A stretch of 64,000 nt of DNA from Gracilaria domingensis (Eukaryota > Rhodophyta > Florideophyceae > Gracilariales > Gracilariaceae): the NCBI GenBank assembly GCA_022539475.1, contig VCMS01000018.1, positions 476,756 to 540,755 on the forward strand, in the 5' to 3' direction. The notes under the pieces were generated by a model. That model did not search any database, had not been told where the DNA came from, and saw only the letters and a program-made list of their open reading frames with translations. The position numbers and the translations under genes are program-made. Positions 42,985-55,480 of this stretch are shown here, one piece after another (the first letter of the stretch is position 1; every line of letters begins with the position of its first letter).

Positions 42985-43563
42985 TTATCCGACCATCGCT
43001 TGATGTAGGTTAGCCGGCAACGCCGTGTTAGTTCGACGATGGTACTGCACGATCTTCGATCGGGGTAAGTGCTCCACGGGTTCGTCGGAATCCCGCGACG
43101 GCGGATAGCCATACCAGCGTACCTGGTACTGAACATACCCCTTCGGGTTCCAACTGTGTCCCACGATGTGGTCTACGACGAACTCTTTCGAGTATACGCC
43201 CCGCTCGAGCTCTTCCTGCGAAGGGTCGTCAGCGCGCCGCGGCGGTGCCGTAACTTCGTCACCAGCGGTGCTGTGAGTTTCTCCTGACGCCTTCGGCGGT
43301 AGACTTGCCCTCTGCTGAGTGTTCGTTTCCCGTTTCCGGGCTTCTTTAAGCAGCTTCGCCGCTTCGGCGGGTCCGCGAACGGCTAGTTCACGCGGTAGTT
43401 CCCGTCCTGACGGTGAAGGCAGACGCGGAGGCGGATTGTTCACCACGGCACGTGCCGGTTCACGTGACGACACGCGACGTTTCGCGGTGGGTGGCACTGC
43501 CACGAGCTGTGATTGGCCCATTGTGTGGCGCGCGCTGCGCACCCCAAGATTTGTGGTGCGCAA
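42985..43563 (-). CDS. C-terminal polyprotein part with chromodomain
   Basis: A 192-residue open frame. After a basic/Pro-rich stretch it ends in a chromodomain: EFVVDHIVGHSWNPKGYVQY, then QVRWYGYPPSRDSDEPVEHL, then IVQYHRR (about 43195-43030). The aromatic positions (Y, W, Y) and the G-Y-P step fit; the usual D-T/S-W-E-P reads D-S-D-E-P. It would target integration to modified nucleosomes. It is the best-conserved part of the gypsy polyprotein. Confidence 0.8.
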   Translation of the reverse strand: MRTTNLGVRSARHTMGQSQLVAVPPTAKRRVSSREPARAVVNNPPPRLPSPSGRELPRELAVRGPAEAAKLLKEARKRETNTQQRASLPPKASGETHSTAGDEVTAPPRRADDPSQEELERGVYSKEFVVDHIVGHSWNPKGYVQYQVRWYGYPPSRDSDEPVEHLPRSKIVQYHRRTNTALPANLHQAMVG

Positions 43564-44566
43564 GCGCTCCTGCAGATGCAGTGTGCGTTTTCCCTAAATC
43601 AGGGCTGTAATCCGTATCTCCAGCGAGCGGTGCGCCGTCATGACTTATCGAAACGTCATGACGTGCGACTTGCGACTTCCCCACGGCTGGGTGCAACGGT
43701 GCACTACCATTACCCGAACCGGGGGTGTGTGATCTTCGCTTCAGCGAGCGTCTCCTCTTCTTCCTGCTCTGCAGTGTCTAAGGTACCGGGATCTGCCGTG
43801 ACTTCCTTAGTGCGCGCCCGTGAAGGCGGTATGTGGCGGTCGTCAGCGACGGTTTGCGGCGACTGCGCGTCCGGAATACTCCGTGATACACTATCCAGCT
43901 TCGCTGTAGCCTCACTCTGCGAGAAGTCGAGTGTTCTGATCACTTCCGGCCTTGCCGTTGGTAACGTCGCGAACGAGAGCATGCTCCGCGTCCTGCGCCG
44001 ACGAGGCGAATGGGCGCGTGTTCTGGCGACAATTCCCCAGCGGTGAGCGATACCAGTATCCTGGGACAACCTCGAGTCCGTTCGTTGCGTGCGGTATCCT
44101 TCAGAAAGGTCGCGATCCTTGTAGAAGGTTGTGGCAATCCTACGCGGAGTTCTGCGCCGATCAGCGGCCGACTGGAAGCGCGTCCTTTCGCGGCCTCAAC
44201 ACGCGACAGCGGGTGATCCTTCCCCACTGACAAGTGGTGTTTCGGGGTAAATTAGGCAACTACGTCTGTCGACGGTGTCCTGACGGCGACCCCGCCTCCT
44301 CTTCAATTATCTTCCCGTGAATCACGCGTGCTGCGACGGTAAAGCCGCGACACCGTGACTCACTCTCCGCGAACGAACCGTGAATCCCTCCTCCCCTCCT
44401 TAGGTGGAGCGTTACGGGGGCAGTCTCACGTCTGTTGACGGTGTAAAATAGACGCTGTGAAACGCGATTCAACAGCGCTGTATGTTCCGATATCTCGGCT
44501 TTGGGACGATATAATTCGGTACCCTCTGGCGAGATCCCTTGCAGGGTTGCGAGCCCCAGCAGTAGG
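43564..44566 (-). pseudogene. Polyprotein linker upstream of the chromodomain
   Basis: Hydrophilic minus-strand frames (44069-43710 with TAKLDSVSRSIPDAQSPQTV; 44233-43940) lie between integrase and chromodomain. They are compatible with the integrase C-terminal extension, but they lack a motif and are in different frames. Confidence 0.35.
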
Positions 44567-45347
44567 NNNNNNNNNNNNNNNNNNNNNNNNNNNNNNNNNN
44601 NNNNNNNNNNNNNNNNNNNNNNNNNNNNNNNNNNNNNNNNNNNNNNNNNNNNNNNNNNNNNNNNNNNNNNNNNNNNNNNNNNNNNNNNNNNNNNNNNNNN
44701 NNNNNNNNNNNNNNNNNNNNNNNNNNNNNNNNNNNNNNNNNNNNNNNNNNNNNNNNNNNNNNNNNNNNNNNNNNNNNNNNNNNNNNNNNNNNNNNNNNNN
44801 NNNNNNNNNNNNNNNNNNNNNNNNNNNNNNNNNNNNNNNNNNNNNNNNNNNNNNNNNNNNNNNNNNNNNNNNNNNNNNNNNNNNNNNNNNNNNNNNNNNN
44901 NNNNNNNNNNNNNNNNNNNNNNNNNNNNNNNNNNNNNNNNNNNNNNNNNNNNNNNNNNNNNNNNNNNNNNNNNNNNNNNNNNNNNNNNNNNNNNNNNNNN
45001 NNNNNNNNNNNNNNNNNNNNNNNNNNNNNNNNNNNNNNNNNNNNNNNNNNNNNNNNNNNNNNNNNNNNNNNNNNNNNNNNNNNNNNNNNNNNNNNNNNNN
45101 NNNNNNNNNNNNNNNNNNNNNNNNNNNNNNNNNNNNNNNNNNNNNNNNNNNNNNNNNNNNNNNNNNNNNNNNNNNNNNNNNNNNNNNNNNNNNNNNNNNN
45201 NNNNNNNNNNNNNNNNNNNNNNNNNNNNNNNNNNNNNNNNNNNNNNNNNNNNNNNNNNNNNNNNNNNNNNNNNNNNNNNNNNNNNNNNNNNNNNNNNNNN
45301 NNNNNNNNNNNNNNNNNNNNNNNNNNNNNNNNNNNNNNNNNNNNNNN
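44567..45347. other. Assembly gap (781 N)
   Basis: Unsequenced bases inside the gypsy pol. Open frames that span it are artefacts. Confidence 0.99.
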
Positions 45348-46408
45348 CTTGTTCACGCTGACAAACGCTACGGACCACACCGATGGTGAAAGCTTTTGCG
45401 CCGCTACTTCAGGTTGTAGTACTCCTTCTGACAAAAGGCGAGGTCCCACTTTCAGTGGCCGGTATGGTTCGCTACCGGCCATCAAAGTCCCTTGTAAGCG
45501 TGTTGTGCTTCGCCATGACGTCCTGCGACAGGTACCATTGCGGAATAACCACGCTTTCATTTTGGCAAAAAAAATAGAGGTAAAGGAAAATTTTCCGTTA
45601 ATGACAGGACGTATCCGCTTGCTGATGGTTCTACCGCAACTGCGGTGTGTCCGTGAGAGCACGAGGCTTCAAAGGCGAGAAACCAGTTACTCTGTGACTT
45701 GCGTATTATACGGGGGGGCATACGTCAGTATCCGTGTAGAGATCCCAAGTTCTTCTCGGGTGTTCGAAACTGTATTAAGCCCGCAATGCGAGAGAGATGT
45801 CGGTTAAACCGTTCGACTTTGCCATTGCATTGGGATGATTACGTCGTCGTGAAGATTCTTCACGTCGAGTATCGACAGACCATCCTGGAAAGAAAACGTG
45901 CAGTAAACTGCGACACATATCTGAGAGGAGATTGACCGGGACCCGTAGACCATTAAACCCAATGGCGAACGAATGCCCGCAAACACTGCTGCTGTAATCG
46001 ACTTCAACGGAAACTGTCCGACTAGCTTACTGGAATCGTTCCGTAATAACGAGTAAGAAACCGATTTCCGGGAACGTACGCAAGAACTCGCCGAGTAATC
46101 ATGCAATAACTCAACGGCGCCCCTTCGGGAAAAGTTTAGTTCTTCCACTGGCGACGTGTTTAAACTCGCTCGCGAGCACCAATGTTACACGCCTTCACGG
46201 TGGTGTAGCAGTCCAACGCTAACCGCGGCCAGTAGAAATCCCGACCCAGATCGTGTATAACCGCTTGCACCCGGAGAGCCCATCCGCTGATGAGAGAGAT
46301 GCAATACCCTTGTTGTAAGAGGAGAACCCACAAATCTGTGGGGCAGAACAACACTCTGACGAAGGTAACCTTGTGTGTGACCCCGAACGGATGTTCAGCA
46401 CCACCCAT
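45348..46408 (-). pseudogene. Integrase of the gypsy element
   Basis: Zinc-binding start: DLGRDFYWPRLALDCYTTVK then ACNIGARERV near 46250-46165 (second Cys of the CxxC pair changed or shifted). Core: RGAVELLHDYSA, a nearby frame with ISSQICVAVYCTFSF, and SILDVKNLHDDV followed by QWQSRTV and, in the next frame, RFNRHLSR, matching the Q-T-N-G-Q-x-E-R-x-N-R step. Several frameshifts are needed. Confidence 0.65.
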
Positions 46409-46759
46409 ATGGGAGCGTATCCTCGTACAGAACGGTTCAGGATTGCTGTTCCCGCACCAGCTCTCTGGTAAGTAATGGGACGAAGTACCGGATCCGGGTC
46501 TTCACCGTCTTCGACCGAGCAAATCATCACAGGATTGTCCGAACGATGTCCGTATCTTATCACCCCCTCCAGAGAAACAGGGAATCTTCATCCTCTCATC
46601 GCGGGTAAAGTCACCTTCAGTCCGAGACTGAAGAGCATTCCGCATTGCGCCTTGCAAACACCCTTCTTATAGTGACCTCGTAGTCAAACTCGGGCAAAGC
46701 CGAAGACCCAACGCCATTAAGCGTCCGGAAGCTCCGTGACGACATTAACCAACGCAAGC

Positions 46760-47320
46760 GAATGTCCGTATGACGCTAAGTGCACACCATAAAATATGGT
46801 CTAGAGTCGCAAAGCCCCATACAGTGCCGAAGACACTCCTTCTCGCGATACCGAGTAAGTCTCTTTGCACCTTGAGTTACGAGGACCAATGCCATTGGTT
46901 TGCGTTTCCCTTGTATCTGAAAGAGAGCCAGCCAATTTGTAATCGCTCGAATCCGTATCCACGGTACCAACCCTTCTTGTAACGCTAACACGGGTGCCGT
47001 CGGTAAACAGCCTCTTTAAGAGAGTTGGAAAAGGCCTCCACTTGCCGTAATGGTGTAAGTGTCCCAATTTGGCCGGTTCGCCTTCTCAGGAGTTCTGAGC
47101 GGTCCCGCCATGCTTCGCGAAGCAGAAATAAACGCTATAAACTTGCATAGCCCTAAAATGGCGTAGCTCTTCTGTGTAGTGGGTGCTCCGTCTCTTTGGG
47201 GACTGTCACGCCGAGCTTCCGTCGAGTAACCGCCTGGACGTATGAGCATGGCCCACGATACTTTCACTGATGAGTGAAACTCCCACACTTCCTCAATTGA
47301 GAGTAATTCCAGCATCCCGA
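46760..47320 (-). pseudogene. Thumb/RNase H region of the gypsy element
   Basis: After reverse transcriptase it reads SVKVSWAMLIRPGGYSTEAR (position of FLGH-x-I/V), a nearby AILGLC, and SMAGPLRTPEKANRPNWDTY (AGPL-x-x-L-x-K). This is followed by VDTDSSDYKLAGSLSDTRE, the D-A-S-D-Y-x-x-G entry of RNase H. Frames change several times. Confidence 0.65.
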
Positions 47321-47960
47321 AAGCTCATTATCTCCCGAACATTTCGAGTGATCGTCCAAACTGTTGGAAAACACGATGATGTCAGAGTATACCAAGCAAC
47401 TCCGCCATTTAAGCGAAGCTTACAAAAATGTCCAGAGCACCTAAAACGTAGCGGGTAGTCGCGCCGTTCCGTTAACCAACGCATACGCTTAAAGCGGCTA
47501 TAGCCTGAATGACAGGTAAACGCGTCTGTCACGTCTTCGGTCAATGGTACTGCCAGTAAACCCCAGTTTGCATCCAAAAGGGAGAAAAACAGTAGCATCG
47601 CAAGCGATCGATATACTCGTCCAACGAGTATGGGGTCACGTACTTTGACGTGACATCGTTCCAACGACGATAGTCGAGACAAAAGCGCCAGGACCCGTCG
47701 GGTTTCGGACGCCAGTACAACTAGGAGAATGCCATGGCGACTGAGCCGTTCTATCACCCAGCGCGGAGACATTTGATCTGGAAAACTCTTCCTCTTCACT
47801 GCTTTTCGGGACCTGCCCTGTAGGTGCATGAGCAATCGGCTTGTCTCCGAGCAGGGTGGTCCAATCCGTGTCCGTAGTTGAAACCTCTCCGAGAACCATC
47901 CCAACATTGTTGTAACTCTCGCAACATGCTATGCGCAACTTCTCACGGTTGAAACCGGAC
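47321..47960 (-). pseudogene. Reverse transcriptase of the gypsy element
   Basis: SPWHSPSCTGVRNPTGPGAF in one frame aligns with S-P-W-x-S-P-x-V-L-V-R-K-x-D-G-S-W-R-F. In the next frame LLDANWGLLAVPLTEDVTDA then FTCHSGYSRFKRM match the L-D-x-x-x-G-Y ... P-L-x-E-D ... T-A-F block. The YLDD box is spread over a frameshift (AWYTLTSSCF in this frame). RNVREIM and RDAGITLN end it. The reading is Ty3/gypsy-like but disrupted by many single-base indels. Confidence 0.75.
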
Positions 47961-50900
47961 ATGACCGAGATTCAATTTCTAACCCTTAAGTCAATCTGCG
48001 TCCTAACTCGTAGGAACTCCTACTTCGAGTTCATCGTGTTCAACCGTTGGGACGGTTCCGACCAGACGAAGCGCGACGATTCTCCTCCCCCATCCTTAGG
48101 TGAAGCAACACCAGAAAGCTGCGTCTTCAGCAGGCCCGAGCATCTCGGCGGCAGTCACCTTTTAGGAAAGCTCCGTAGGGGCACGTAAGACAGTACAATA
48201 CTTGTTTTCACCAGATACTGGGGCTTCTTGCCAAAGTTGGCCACATACCCGAAAAGGGTTTCCTGTCTGATTTTGAAAACTCCCGCCAACGCGACCGATT
48301 ACTTCTCGAAACGAGTTTCATGGTGAACAACCGCAAACCACGCGTGCGGCAAGTAACATCAACCCAAACTGGATTCTGGACGGAATAGAAATTGCACGCC
48401 GCTACGCGGCTTCGGCGACTCCTCGGAGGTGAGGATCCGTAGAGGAGCGATAGTGGTACGCAGTGCTGACGCTCGAGATACTATGAGCGCGAACAATCGT
48501 TACACCGAACGCTCTTCCATTTCCACTCACGCGCACGGGTCGTATGCCGACAGATCTGTCGCAGAATCACATCCTAGAATGACAGGCAAGCAGAGCGTCT
48601 CAGACGATGGATTCTACCTGCCATGCCAGTACCAATCTGACAATCAGTTGAAACCCATTTCCTAGCCGTTTAACGGGTTATTGTTAGCATCTGCCAGCGT
48701 CCATGGACGGGTCCAGGCAATTCGAACAACGGACTTCCGGCGAATAGACCGGAGTAACGACTCAACAATGAAGTGGGCCGAGCATGTATCCACGACAGAA
48801 GATGACGCACCATATACTGGTGGATACCAAGGTCAGCAAATATCTTGTTAGTTTCGTTGGCCATTTACCATGACTCGTATCCGGGTCCGTTGTTCCGAAC
48901 CGTATCCACGGCGGACGAACACACGATGGGTGTAGAGGTCCACGTCTAAAGACGGTCTGTTTCCTCAAAGGATTTTGACCTAGCGGAGCGAGCCGGTGAC
49001 GCCTCTGGCCGTGTAGACCTCGCTCGGGCGGCCTCTCCAATTGGAGACCTCCCGGTACCAGTTATGAGTTCCCATCCGTTTCTAACGGGAACGGCGTCTG
49101 GCAAGGCAGCCTCTTCACAGATTTCCTGTGAACAGCGACAGAACTACCCGCAACAGCGGGTGCCGCCACGCTTGAGCCGGTGAAACATTGACCTGGGTCG
49201 GAACCAGAGGTCAGTAACGCAGCAATTCCAAGCAGACACCTACGGGTACTCAGCCTCGCACGCAGGTATCGCGACCGGCCACTGACGCCTGTTCGAGCGG
49301 GGTCAGCGCTTCAAATTCGCCAACAACGTGGGCATTTCCCTCATCGAGAGGTGCATCTGGCTGCATGACCGTGGTTGTACACGTGAAACAGACAGGTGGT
49401 CTCCGGAACTCCGTGGGTTTGAACTCACCGTTCGCGGGTCACCCAACCATGTCCCTTGGTAACCGACCCCTAATTAGCGGTACTTGAGAGACCCAACGCG
49501 TGGGACCGACGCGTAAAAGCAGCGCATCTTCCGTCTTCGACGAGGCTCTGAAGTAGAAGAATACTCCTAGTCGGAATAGAACCAGTCCACCGTGCGAGAT
49601 GTAAGTTATCCCACTCGTGCCAGAAAAGTCCTGCGTACAGTGAAGCCGATGACGACCCTCCTTCGAGGTGCCAAACGCCTTGGTTGAAACCCGGTATCGG
49701 TGATCATCCCGGCCACGGCGCGCAAGGCGTTCCCTCCCCTTCGCGTACTGCACTAACTCAGTAGGAGTTTCTTCCGTCTTCCCGTCGCTGGCAACCAGAG
49801 TGCGAATAGCCGGATTCAGATCCGTTGATAACAGCGATACAGCGCCTCGCTCTGAGGATAACTTCCACAACGTGGAACTTATTCAGGCGTACGATACTCG
49901 GTTCCGACTCCTTCGGGCCGTTGTTTCGTCTCCGCAAACGCTGTATTGCTTCCTCGAAGAGATATTGTCGCATACGAGCGCAAACAAAACTGCATGCTTC
50001 GGGCCCAGCAGGTGACCCCTCCTTCAGAGGCCAAGAATGAACCTCACAGGATTTACTGATCTTCAGCGAGTCCCACGTAGAGAAAACGTTAAGGCAACAT
50101 AAGCTTCCCCTCACTCATTGCCAGAGCAGCTTCCGCTACAAAGCGTGAAAGAAAGTCAACACCAAACTGCGGATGGCCTCCCCAGCTGAACAACGGCCTG
50201 CGAAAGGTAAGACATGCGTGATGCACAGTCCTTTCACCTACCCGGCCACGGCGTCCCGGTTGCAGACTTGAATCTTCCACGGTATTACCGTAAGATAAAA
50301 CCTTTTAGAACAAGATTCGCGGCTCCAGTCCTTCAACCGATCTTTCGCCCCCGTTTCCGCGGTACCAACTAACACCATAGTGACGTTAGAACTCCGCGAA
50401 CGCGCTAGACGAGCCGCACGTTCACCGCATTGACGAGCTCGATGAAAGGAAACCCGCCGACGGTTGAATACCAAAGACTGTGACGAATCCATCACTCGTC
50501 GACATTCCTCTCTTAGTGCGACTCTTCCCGGACTTCCGGGTTCACGGTACCACGGAGACGACCCGCAGAGCGGCACAGGGCCGTCAAATCTCCGGCATGG
50601 TGGCAACAAACAACAGTAAATCAATAAAAACAAAGAAACACAAAAAAAGAAATACCGAAAGAACTATCGTGTAACCTCCTCGTGAAACGATAATCATGAA
50701 AGAACCTCCAACGATGGGCAATTAACCTTCCGATAAATACGAGATCATCTATACAACCTCCTAAAGGGCCGGGGCAAATGACCGTCAACGCTATCAAACA
50801 AAGTGTATCTGTATGCCATCAAGGGAAACGAGTGCTTCATAGAACTTCTCGATGACAGCAGTCTGAGCCAAGCACACGAACTTGAGTCTCCAACTCGTTA

Positions 50901-51535
50901 CCGAGCGCACTCCTTCGCCGCGTAGACAACGGCCTTAACCCTCCAAAGGAGCAGATGAGTTGCCCAGCCACGGGGTCAAGACGACTTGTCAGGCGCTTTC
51001 CGGTTTCGGGTTCTTCATTCACCCTGTAGGCGTTCAGGAACAGACGCAGCGTGGGCAAGCCACGAGCAACCGAGCGACTCGTAGGGCTCGAGCGCTTGCC
51101 CGACACCATCGTCCACGAACGAGATACAACTCCAATAAAACTGGACCAGAAAGCAAAACAATAAATTAACCTCGAAGAGTTGTAGCTCCTACGCGCCATG
51201 ACGAACCGACAAACGACGAACCGACCGTACACGCGAACAGCCCGTATACGAATGAAGGCTATTCGACCAGATTGCTGGGAACGGTAGACAACCCAAAAAC
51301 GTGATCGTGACAAAACAACCGTACCGACGGAATCACACACTTACGGAAATAGGTAGTGCACCCGGTAAGTAAAACGGTGTCCAAACAACAACCCAAATTT
51401 GAAGAAAGCCAATACCAACAACGACGTCTGCGCAAAGCTTCCGTTACAAAACTGCTGTAGTGTATCTCCACGACCCATACGAACCGGCAAACCGGAAATT
51501 GATCAGAAACCAACTTGCTGGACGAACGCCAGATT
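47961..51535 (-). pseudogene. Gag and protease region of the gypsy element, too shifted to delimit
   Basis: By position gag, zinc knuckle and protease should lie here. Basic minus-strand frames occur (50633-50238 with RARQCGERAARLARSRSS; 50114-49758; 51340-50837), but no CCHC knuckle or D-T-G-A can be read with confidence because frames change every few dozen codons. Confidence 0.4.
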
Positions 51536-51551
51536 TCTAAGTCGGGAACCA
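51536..51551 (-). promoter_or_regulatory. Primer-binding site of the gypsy element
   Basis: Two bases inside the LTR end, the minus strand reads TGGTTCCCGACTTAG. It starts with TGG as expected for pairing with the CCA end of a tRNA; the tRNA is not identified. Confidence 0.6.
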
Positions 51552-51553
51552 AT

Positions 51554-52227
51554 TGTTGTGCAAAAACCCAGCAGATGGGAAAGACACGCAAAGCGGTTCC
51601 AGACCCTCTCTCAGAGCGAGCAACAGCAGTAGACGCTCCCACAGTACGAACGCAATGCGTTTAAGACCCGGGGTCGACCTCCCAAGTAATGAGGAGCAAG
51701 CGGCGACAAGAAGCAGTCCAGCGTAAGAGAAACACACGACACAAGTCGGCGAAGTAGCGTCCACTGCGTAGCACGCGGTACCCACGAGGTGTGGCGAGAC
51801 ACGCCGAAGAGCGGTGTAATAGCCCACGCGAGTGGTCGAGCGACGAACGCTATGCACCGGTACACCAAGTAGTGCTACCTGTATATACAGGGACAAAATA
51901 AAGAAAACACACACAAAGTAACACACGCGGAACCGGAGAGTGGTGTAATATATGCCGCAGGCGATCGATGAGCCCTGCACAAAGGGCCACTCTCCGGGGA
52001 GGAGGATATCCTCACCAACGGCGTAAACAGTCAGAGCGAACACTCGTTAGTCCGTTTACTCCCCGACAAATGGAGTGCAGCTCAACCTACTAATAGTGTA
52101 GAGGCCACTGTCAAAGTGTGCAACCCGGCTAACAAAATAAATAATAAATATCTTAGAATATCCCAAAGTGGTGCCAACCGCCCATACACGTGTGTAAGCC
52201 ATCCAGCAATGCGGTGCAACCTCGACA
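51554..52227 (-). repeat. 5' LTR of the gypsy element
   Basis: Partner of 39596-40274. Differences are dominated by one-base insertions and deletions rather than substitutions. Confidence 0.85.
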
Positions 52228-53045
52228 GAGTCCCCGACCTCCAGCTGCACTGAGCGCAGTGATTTCACACCAAAGCGAGCAAATACCGCATAAAGCGTGG
52301 CTCTACATTAATAATACTTCCATCAAGGTGCACCGACGCAGCCGGTCAGTGGACGATTTTTCTTCTCGAGATCTGGAACCGTTCGAAAGTTCGTTGCAGT
52401 TTTGTCTTGCCAATCAGGAACTCTCCAGCATCTCAAACCTATGAGAGCAAGCAGGTTTCATCAAATATGAAACTGTCAGAACGTTTATCCAAACAGTGCA
52501 TGACTGTATCAAACATTTCCTCCTGGCCCTAACATATTGATTGTCGGCGAGCCGACGTATTCGCACTAGCATAGTTGGACTTTGTTCTTCGTCCCATTCT
52601 CTCTCCTTAAGTATGGTCGTGTTCAATTGTTTGACAAGCTTTTGAAACAGCTATCGTACATTCTTATCTCTTGAAAAATCACGCTAAAAAGTCCGTACGT
52701 TACACACGTTAGTGTGCTTTCAGCCAGTCCGCTGGGACATAAAAGACTTGTTACAGTAAGAATTCTTTTTCTGCTATGTGTGTGGCAATGTAGTAGTGCG
52801 AAAAGGTTTATGCACGGTCCCACATCTGTTTCGCAAAGTGAATATAGTCTGTCGCTTGAAACTAAGCTAGTTTTGGGCTATTGGGCGCGCGAACGGTGCA
52901 AGGCTGGCACTCAAAAAATTAAGAATTTGAATATTAAATATCATTTCGCGCAGTTTAGTTCTGGTCCCTTAGTTTTTATGTAGAGGTTCTACTTCGCCGC
53001 ACCACCCCATTCACTCTTTCCCGCGACCTCTTCAAAAACTCACTC
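52228..53045. other. No gene recognised
   Basis: Short frames on both strands (52190-52444 plus, 52414-52626 minus) have no motif. The target duplication of the gypsy element was not found at its start. Confidence 0.35.
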
Positions 53046-53636
53046 GTGCTAGCTTTTGCGTTCTCCATTTCCTCTAGTCTGCAACAAAATTACCAACTCA
53101 TCCCACCTCATCATCCGCCAACGTTCCTTCCCATCCAAACCCAATCACTCTTTACTCATTTCTTCGCCGATCCTGCGTTCGATTCTCCTCTGTCGTCTCC
53201 CCCAAAAGCTTTTCTGGTAGAAGTAGGTAGCACCCTCCCCAATCCCGTCACCCCGCGCGCCAAAAACAGCTTCCCATCCTCCCCTCCCTTTTCTCCTATG
53301 CGCCCGCCTGATTTCGTTGCGGCCGTTCGCAGTTTCATGCCCCTACGTAAAAAACCCAGCAAGACCCGGACCCCGATTGCCTCCTTTGGCCACCTCTTCC
53401 GATCACCATCCTCTTCTCCTTCGCCTCTTTCGTCAAGACGGCTCTTCCGGTGCCCAAACTACAGCCTTCGCCTCGTTGTCAAAAAGACTCCTTCTGTGGC
53501 GCAACCCTTCCCGCACTCCCATCTGATCCTTCCTTCTACAACCAATTGCAACATCCTTCCTCCACCCAACCTTGTCTTTCTGCCAGAACACTTCACCCCC
53601 TTCATCCAGCACGTCATCACTTTCAAGACAAGTTAA
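53046..53636 (+). CDS. Hypothetical Pro/Ser-rich protein
   Basis: A 196-codon open frame, beginning with an alternative codon at 53046; no nearby ATG supports the start. It is rich in Pro, Ser, Phe and Leu and has basic patches (FMPLRKKPSKTRTPIASFGH). The two other plus-strand frames are also long, which reflects pyrimidine-rich DNA rather than selection, so coding is doubtful. Confidence 0.2.
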   Translation: MLAFAFSISSSLQQNYQLIPPHHPPTFLPIQTQSLFTHFFADPAFDSPLSSPPKAFLVEVGSTLPNPVTPRAKNSFPSSPPFSPMRPPDFVAAVRSFMPLRKKPSKTRTPIASFGHLFRSPSSSPSPLSSRRLFRCPNYSLRLVVKKTPSVAQPFPHSHLILPSTTNCNILPPPNLVFLPEHFTPFIQHVITFKTS

Positions 53637-55480
53637 GCTTCTTGCGCACTATTCTAGCCTCCTGGGCAATCTATAGTACACCCGATACACGTTTATCTCA
53701 CCTCCACTCTTAAACGAACAAAAAGCTGCCGCAGATTTAAATCTTCCAACCGTCAGCTCACTATCAGCGCCCACTCAGCAGCACACCGCCCATTCAACAT
53801 AATATCCACAACAAATAGTAAAAGTACAATCCTAACATTGCCACCTTGCTTTATCTTTATCACCAATACATCTTTGTGCCTTTTCTCCCGCAAATGTTTT
53901 CAATCTTCTACGTCCTTTAAGCATGATATTTTGCATTTTTATAACCACCTTCGCACCTCCATTTTACTTACGGTCTACGCTCAACCACATTGTCCTTTTC
54001 TTCCGCGCATACATCATTTATCTGCCAATACTTGTTGTGAACATCCGAACGGCCTTTTCAATGCGTCAAAAGTAACCTCTCTCCAGTCAATGACGTATGA
54101 CGATCTTGTCTTACCGTATTCGTAGACTCATTAAAACCCCGGCTCTTACAAGATCAAAGAAATCAATGCGGTACCGTGCAAGAAAGGATGTTTAAGCTAT
54201 CGCCTTCTGAGCTCGTGCAATTTCTTTGTACCTAAATTCGTCCCATTCCTCTTATCGAATTCTCATCGACGATCTTCTGACAAACCCCATCTTCACTATA
54301 ACGCCAACTAATATCTTCTACAATATCATTAAAATATTTTTTTAACCACCTTGCCTTGACCCGGAATTAATCTCCCATCGAAGTTGAGAAAACTTTAAAG
54401 CGCTCTCAATGATTCACAGTTCTCTTTCAAGTTGTGCGAGGCAGCGCCGCTTCTTTTCCAATGGTCGTTTGTTTCTCAGCATGCCATGCAATAAGTTGTT
54501 AATCGTTGTGTGGAAACATGCGCAGCCAAAAAATGACAAATCGTTAGAGCATGGGTTGCGATGTTATGGTCGTCGAGCGTGACAATGATGCTAATGACGA
54601 AATGGAGGAGGATTGCAAAGACAGAATGTTCGCTCTCTAGGCACGATGAACTATTCAGGCATACATATATACTCTGTTCTACAGCTAATGGAAAACTCCT
54701 TTCGTGCGCTATTGAACGAGTTTTTGATAAGTTGGTGTTTTTGTGTTGTTAGTAGACGTTACTCGCAGAGATTCGAATCGCAAGGTGAGAGCGATGCAAA
54801 GGCAACAGGGTTTCGTTTGTTAAGCCAAAACATATCTACATGGCACTGCAACGTCATAGTACGACGGGACGAGTACTCTTGCCTGCTCTCCTGAAAACGG
54901 CGAGCATAATGCACGGATGTTGTTATGCATTTAAAATGAGCATAGTAACTAACTGGTTGAACGTTAATCAAGCAATAGTACGACTATAAAGGTTAAGATC
55001 TCCGAGCACTGGCTCCTCTTTCAAAATCACGAGAAGAACTCGCGGCGGGACACCATGCCACCGCCAACTTGCTTCACTGTCAATAGAGCGCAGACAAATG
55101 ACTTTCACGCACCGAGCGCACGTGTATACATTGTACTGAGAAGGGCCGAAAGATAGCCGACAGCAAGCAACTCCCCACCAGCACACCCCCTTGGCTCGGC
55201 AACAACGATCAAAAACCCCATTCCCGGGAGAAAATTCCAAAATTTCGATGCTTCAGAATTGTATGTTTAACCAAGTCGTGCAACTGCTCCATAGGTGTAT
55301 TTATCCAAACATAATATATGAGTGAAGTGAGTGTCGGATGCCAGTTCCGATTGCTGGCAACAGCGACAATAAACAAGCTCGTATCCCAGAAATGGCCACC
55401 CGCATGCTGCATGTCACCAACGTACAAGCAAGCCCATGGCAAGCTGATGATCGGGACCTGAAGTCTTGCCGGGACGTGAC
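53637..55480. other. No gene recognised
   Basis: AT-richer DNA with short frames only; nothing supports a gene or a repeat. Confidence 0.35.

Larger units (their letters stand above)
39596..52227 (-). mobile_element. Ty3/gypsy chromodomain retrotransposon with an antisense gene
   Basis: Direct repeats of 679 and 674 bp at the two ends are LTRs (both TGT...ACA on the minus strand). Between them, on the minus strand, lie a primer-binding site, reverse transcriptase, RNase H, integrase and a chromodomain in Ty3/gypsy order. The total is about 12.6 kb including a 781-bp gap. The internal region is disrupted by very many single-base shifts. No matching target duplication is clear (GTCTC on the left, GAGTC on the right). 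Chromodomains in such elements direct integration into particular chromatin. Confidence 0.85.

Noticed and set aside
44260-45662. Very long open frames spanning the N run on both strands
   Set aside because: They are open only because unsequenced bases have no stops; the flanking codons match gypsy pol on the minus strand only in part.
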